NCBI GenBank assembly: GCA_024998595.1 | Contig: JACOEK010000010.1 | Coordinates: forward strand, 18,033 to 82,032 | Reading direction: 5' to 3' | Length of the DNA: 64,000 nt | Source of the DNA: Nitrospira sp. | GTDB taxonomy: Bacteria; Nitrospirota; Nitrospiria; Nitrospirales; Nitrospiraceae | The notes under the pieces: model-generated | Databases searched by the model: none | Told to the model about the DNA's origin: nothing | The model's input: the letters and a program-made list of their open reading frames with translations, nothing else | Position numbers and translations under genes: made by a program | Part shown: piece by piece, positions 61,830-64,000 of the stretch | Numbering within the stretch: the first letter of the stretch is position 1 | Layout: every line of letters starts with the position of its first letter

Positions 61830-62764
61830 GGTGATGTATCCGGCCCCGTTTTCTGCGCGACTAGTCGCGCGGTGTAGCATGGCCCGCTGCCATGGCCTCC
61901 GTCATGTTCGCCCTCATCATAGTGGAGGACGCGTAGTGGAGATGTCAGACGGAGGAGTTCGTTCTGCGCCAGGCAAAATTCCCATCGGCGAGGATGCTGA
62001 TGGCGAAAGTAATTGTCGATGGTGAAGGTTTCGTACAAGAGAATGCCGTTCGGTTTCAAGGCGTCGAGTATGACCGGGAATAGAGGCCGATGCAGGTAAA
62101 AAAAGACGAGGATGGCATCATAACATCGCTGGCCCAAGCTGGGCGGGTGGTCGGCAGAGGCCTCCAAGTCGAGGACGCGTGTGGTGAGCCCGGAGAGCCG
62201 TCGCGATCCCGCAGCGGTTTCCAATGCGGTCAGGGCGTCGGCATCACGATCGATGGCTTCAACCTGTGACCCTTGGGCAAGGAGGTACAGGGCATTGCGC
62301 CCGCGACCCGCGGCCACATCCAGAATGCTGCCCTTGGGCAGACGTGCGAGCTGCTGTACGAGAAACGGTGCGGGGCTCGGATGCTGGCTTTTTGACTGGT
62401 GCGCGGCGCGCGTGCGTTCAAACCGGATGCCGACTGATCCGGCGACCGTGGCCAGCGGGGCATGGAGTTTTCGAATCCAGATGCGGACGCGATCGGCCGG
62501 AAATTCGGCAAACAACATCCCGATTAGTTGCTCCGCCAGGCTTTCCAGCAGATGGCAGGTGAGGCTCGTACTGAGTGCGACAATCCGGTCCGCCACCCGG
62601 GCGTAATCGATCGTTTCATTCAGGCGATCCGAAACCGCCGCGGATTCCACCGCCGCATCCAATTCCAGATCGACGACGATGAGCTGGGGTTTTCGGCGTT
62701 CTTCTTCCGTCACTCCGCAACGGCCGTAGAACTCCAGGCGTTCGATGACGATACGCTCTGCCAT
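61826..62764 (-). CDS. folB: fusion: dihydroneopterin aldolase (FolB) and SAM-dependent methyltransferase
   Basis: 312 residues in two parts. Residues 1-118 are a FolB domain: ERLEFYGRCGVTEEER, ETIDYARVADRI, LLESLAEQLIGML, IRKLHAP with Lys99. It converts dihydroneopterin to hydroxymethyl-dihydropterin in folate synthesis. Residues about 125-312 are a class I methyltransferase, like TehB/UbiE: motif I ILDVAAGRGRNALYLL (147-162), acidic end of strand 2 EAIDRDA, and ILVFFYLHRPLFPVI. No stop codon or ribosome binding site separates the halves, so one polypeptide is expected. The methyl acceptor is unknown. Confidence 0.85.
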   Translation of the reverse strand: MAERIVIERLEFYGRCGVTEEERRKPQLIVVDLELDAAVESAAVSDRLNETIDYARVADRIVALSTSLTCHLLESLAEQLIGMLFAEFPADRVRIWIRKLHAPLATVAGSVGIRFERTRAAHQSKSQHPSPAPFLVQQLARLPKGSILDVAAGRGRNALYLLAQGSQVEAIDRDADALTALETAAGSRRLSGLTTRVLDLEASADHPPSLGQRCYDAILVFFYLHRPLFPVILDALKPNGILLYETFTIDNYFRHQHPRRWEFCLAQNELLRLTSPLRVLHYDEGEHDGGHGSGPCYTARLVAQKTGPDTSP

Positions 62765-62822
62765 GGCGGCATTGTCGTAGATGGGCTTTCAGACTGTCAA
62801 GCAAGCTGGCAGCGCAGACGGC

Positions 62823-63293
62823 CTATGAGCGTGCGAAGAGACGCTTCGCGAGCCCATTGGCGGGCGATGCGAACCGGCGGGCAGCGGTGATGATCGTCGC
62901 AGGAGTAAGCGTACCTGTGAGGTCCTGCAGAACCCGCCTCCCGCCAGTGCTGAACATCTCGATCACTTCACGCAGGGTCGGCTGAGGGGGACGGTTTAGG
63001 TGAAGCTGCTTCAGTTCGGTCTTGTAGGCTTTGCGGCGGCGGCGGGTAGCGTGGATGGCGATAGCCGCGACAACGGTCAGCAGCACGGGATTCGAGGGAA
63101 TGGAGAACAACCACCGCCACCATTCATAAAACGCAAGAACTGTCAGGCACAGGGGCAGCGACAACACATCAGCCCAGGCCGATTGTAATGCGCGGATCTG
63201 TTCGTCTAACGACTGAACGGTCGACTGGCGGGGAATCATCTGCAGAGGCGTGCGACGGTTTTTCGACGTGAAGACTCGCGCGGGGAGAAACAT
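62823..63293 (-). CDS. hypothetical membrane protein (156 aa)
   Basis: Starts at ATG 63291-63293 after GGAGGTATCAGA. Two hydrophobic segments (about 43-58 and 66-82, LPLCLTVLAFYEWW and NPVLLTVVAAIAI) are flanked by basic residues. A basic C-terminal half follows. No family recognised. It lies 58 bases upstream of the folB fusion start and may be the first gene of that unit. Confidence 0.6.
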   Translation of the reverse strand: MFLPARVFTSKNRRTPLQMIPRQSTVQSLDEQIRALQSAWADVLSLPLCLTVLAFYEWWRWLFSIPSNPVLLTVVAAIAIHATRRRRKAYKTELKQLHLNRPPQPTLREVIEMFSTGGRRVLQDLTGTLTPATIITAARRFASPANGLAKRLFARS

Positions 63294-63423
63294 TCTGATA
63301 CCTCCAGTCATGACCACATCTCATTCAGGAGGCATTGTAGGGCAGGTTGCGGAAACAGAATAGAAAAGACGGAATTTTTGCGGGCACGGGCTCGGTAGTT
63401 TTACCCGTATGCGCCCTGTGCGT

Positions 63424-63663
63424 CTAACGGCCTGCGCGCAAGCCTAGGCGCTCCATCAGGTAGGGAGTGAAGTAATAACTCAAGATGGAAATCATCACGC
63501 TAGCGACAGCGCCGATCAGACCGTAGACGAACAGTCCGGCGAAGGGCAGCAGGAAGACGATGAGAATCATCATGACGGCGACGGGCTTATGGGCCTCATA
63601 AAAGGCCATGCGTCGCTCGGGGGTCAGTGATTCGGACAAGGACATGGTGGGCTTATCGGTCAT
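63424..63663 (-). CDS. small two-helix membrane protein (79 aa)
   Basis: An amphipathic start (SLTPERRMAFYEAHKP) precedes two membrane helices (about 29-50 and 52-68) and a short basic end, LGLRAGR. The composition and pattern are clearly protein-like. No family assigned. It stands alone between the membrane protein gene at 62823 and the Lys-rich small gene on the other strand. Confidence 0.6.
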   Translation of the reverse strand: MTDKPTMSLSESLTPERRMAFYEAHKPVAVMMILIVFLLPFAGLFVYGLIGAVASVMISILSYYFTPYLMERLGLRAGR

Positions 63664-63761
63664 TCGGCTCTGCGCCTATTCCAATTCATGCGGATTACGT
63701 GTATGAACGGGGCACGTTTGCGGTGCTGTAGATCCTATTCATTTATCACAGGAGGTTGATT

Positions 63762-63860
63762 ATGGCGAAGGGCATGCAACAGAAAAAGACGACGAAGAAG
63801 AAACCGGCGAAGACCATGATGGAGAAACGGGCGGAGAAAAATTCGAAGAAGGGACGCTGA
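63762..63860 (+). CDS. 32-residue Lys-rich small protein
   Basis: ATG at 63762-63764 follows ACAGGAGGTTGATT, a near-perfect Shine-Dalgarno at ideal distance, and the frame ends with TGA at 63858-63860. The product starts MAKGMQQKKTTKKKPAK and ends EKNSKKGR, with no acidic patch beyond two or three Glu. Very basic small proteins of this type could bind nucleic acid or ribosomes. I know similar short Lys-rich proteins from Nitrospira only vaguely and cannot name a family. Confidence 0.6.
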   Translation: MAKGMQQKKTTKKKPAKTMMEKRAEKNSKKGR

Positions 63861-64000
63861 GCCGGCTTATTCAGGTCTTCGCTAGGGGGAGCGGGACAGA
63901 CTGGGGATAGATCAACGGGCGTGACGGGAGGCAAAAACACGGCTTTTGGCGTGAGCGCAGAAGGCCCCATGCGCTCGATGTTTCTTTGCTCAACGCATCC

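Noticed and set aside
63746..63970. Minus-strand frame with a Phe-rich hydrophobic end
   Set aside because: The hydrophobic stretch is just the reverse complement of the Lys-rich small gene at 63762-63860; no start signal is visible.
1..64000. CRISPR arrays, rRNA, tRNA, insertion sequences, phage or integrase genes
   Set aside because: No regularly spaced repeats, no rRNA signature, no tRNA cloverleaf ends and no transposase motifs were seen on reading; a short tRNA could still be missed without a scan.

Overview
The window is a chromosomal stretch of a Gram-negative bacterium, most likely Nitrospira (phylum Nitrospirota). That is an inference from the gene set: an AlgE-type outer-membrane porin, a GlgE/TreS/TreT alpha-glucan operon, a DUF2934 protein, HpnD/HpnE squalene genes, MCE/Mla lipid transport, LpxL, and many two-component and PilZ proteins. 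Base composition is fairly high in GC. I see no rRNA, tRNA, CRISPR array, insertion sequence or phage gene. Almost all the DNA is packed coding sequence.

Layout. 1-1000 holds the end of one gene and two small basic proteins on the minus strand, one of which seems to start with ATC. 1005-4879 (minus) is a hypothetical secreted protein, an alginate-export-type porin and a sigma-54 activator. 5165-16634 (minus) is one tight eight-gene operon for trehalose, maltose-1-phosphate and branched alpha-glucan: DUF5752, TreS, TreT, a GT81-like glycosyltransferase with altered metal-site residues, a channel-like membrane protein, GlgE, maltokinase and GlgB. 17223-20195 holds a sterol-desaturase-family protein, a lytic transglycosylase and an MlaC homologue. 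20362-28111 (minus) is a signalling block: a four-gene histidine kinase/response regulator operon followed by five small regulatory genes, two of which encode receiver domains without the phosphoacceptor aspartate.

28292-37126 covers ArfB, a cold-shock-like RNA-binding protein, a fatty-acid desaturase, a Cys-rich secreted protein, three PilZ proteins around an LpxL acyltransferase, and mlaE-mlaF-mlaD plus a TPR lipoprotein. 37155-45715 (minus) is the envelope/isoprenoid run uppS-cdsA-dxr-rseP-proS followed by a GAF-bearing PilB/GspE ATPase. 45908-49770 (plus) is tldD-pmbA, a PEBP protein and a hypothetical protein. 49833-54424 (minus) has a family 4 uracil-DNA glycosylase and an overlapping run HAD phosphatase, BtuF-like protein, hpnD, hpnE. 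54580-63860 holds an SH3 protein, YjbQ, a Ser/Thr kinase-PP2C-FHA operon, a PHP-domain protein, a FolB-methyltransferase fusion and small proteins, including a 32-residue Lys-rich one.

The most notable points are the alpha-glucan operon with its altered glycosyltransferase, an Mla system split over two loci with an atypical ATPase, the two receiver-like proteins without a phosphoacceptor, the probable ATC-initiated small gene, and the FolB-methyltransferase fusion. Start sites, promoters and terminators were judged by eye from Shine-Dalgarno-like sequences, -35/-10 matches and inverted repeats. No alignment or database search was run.
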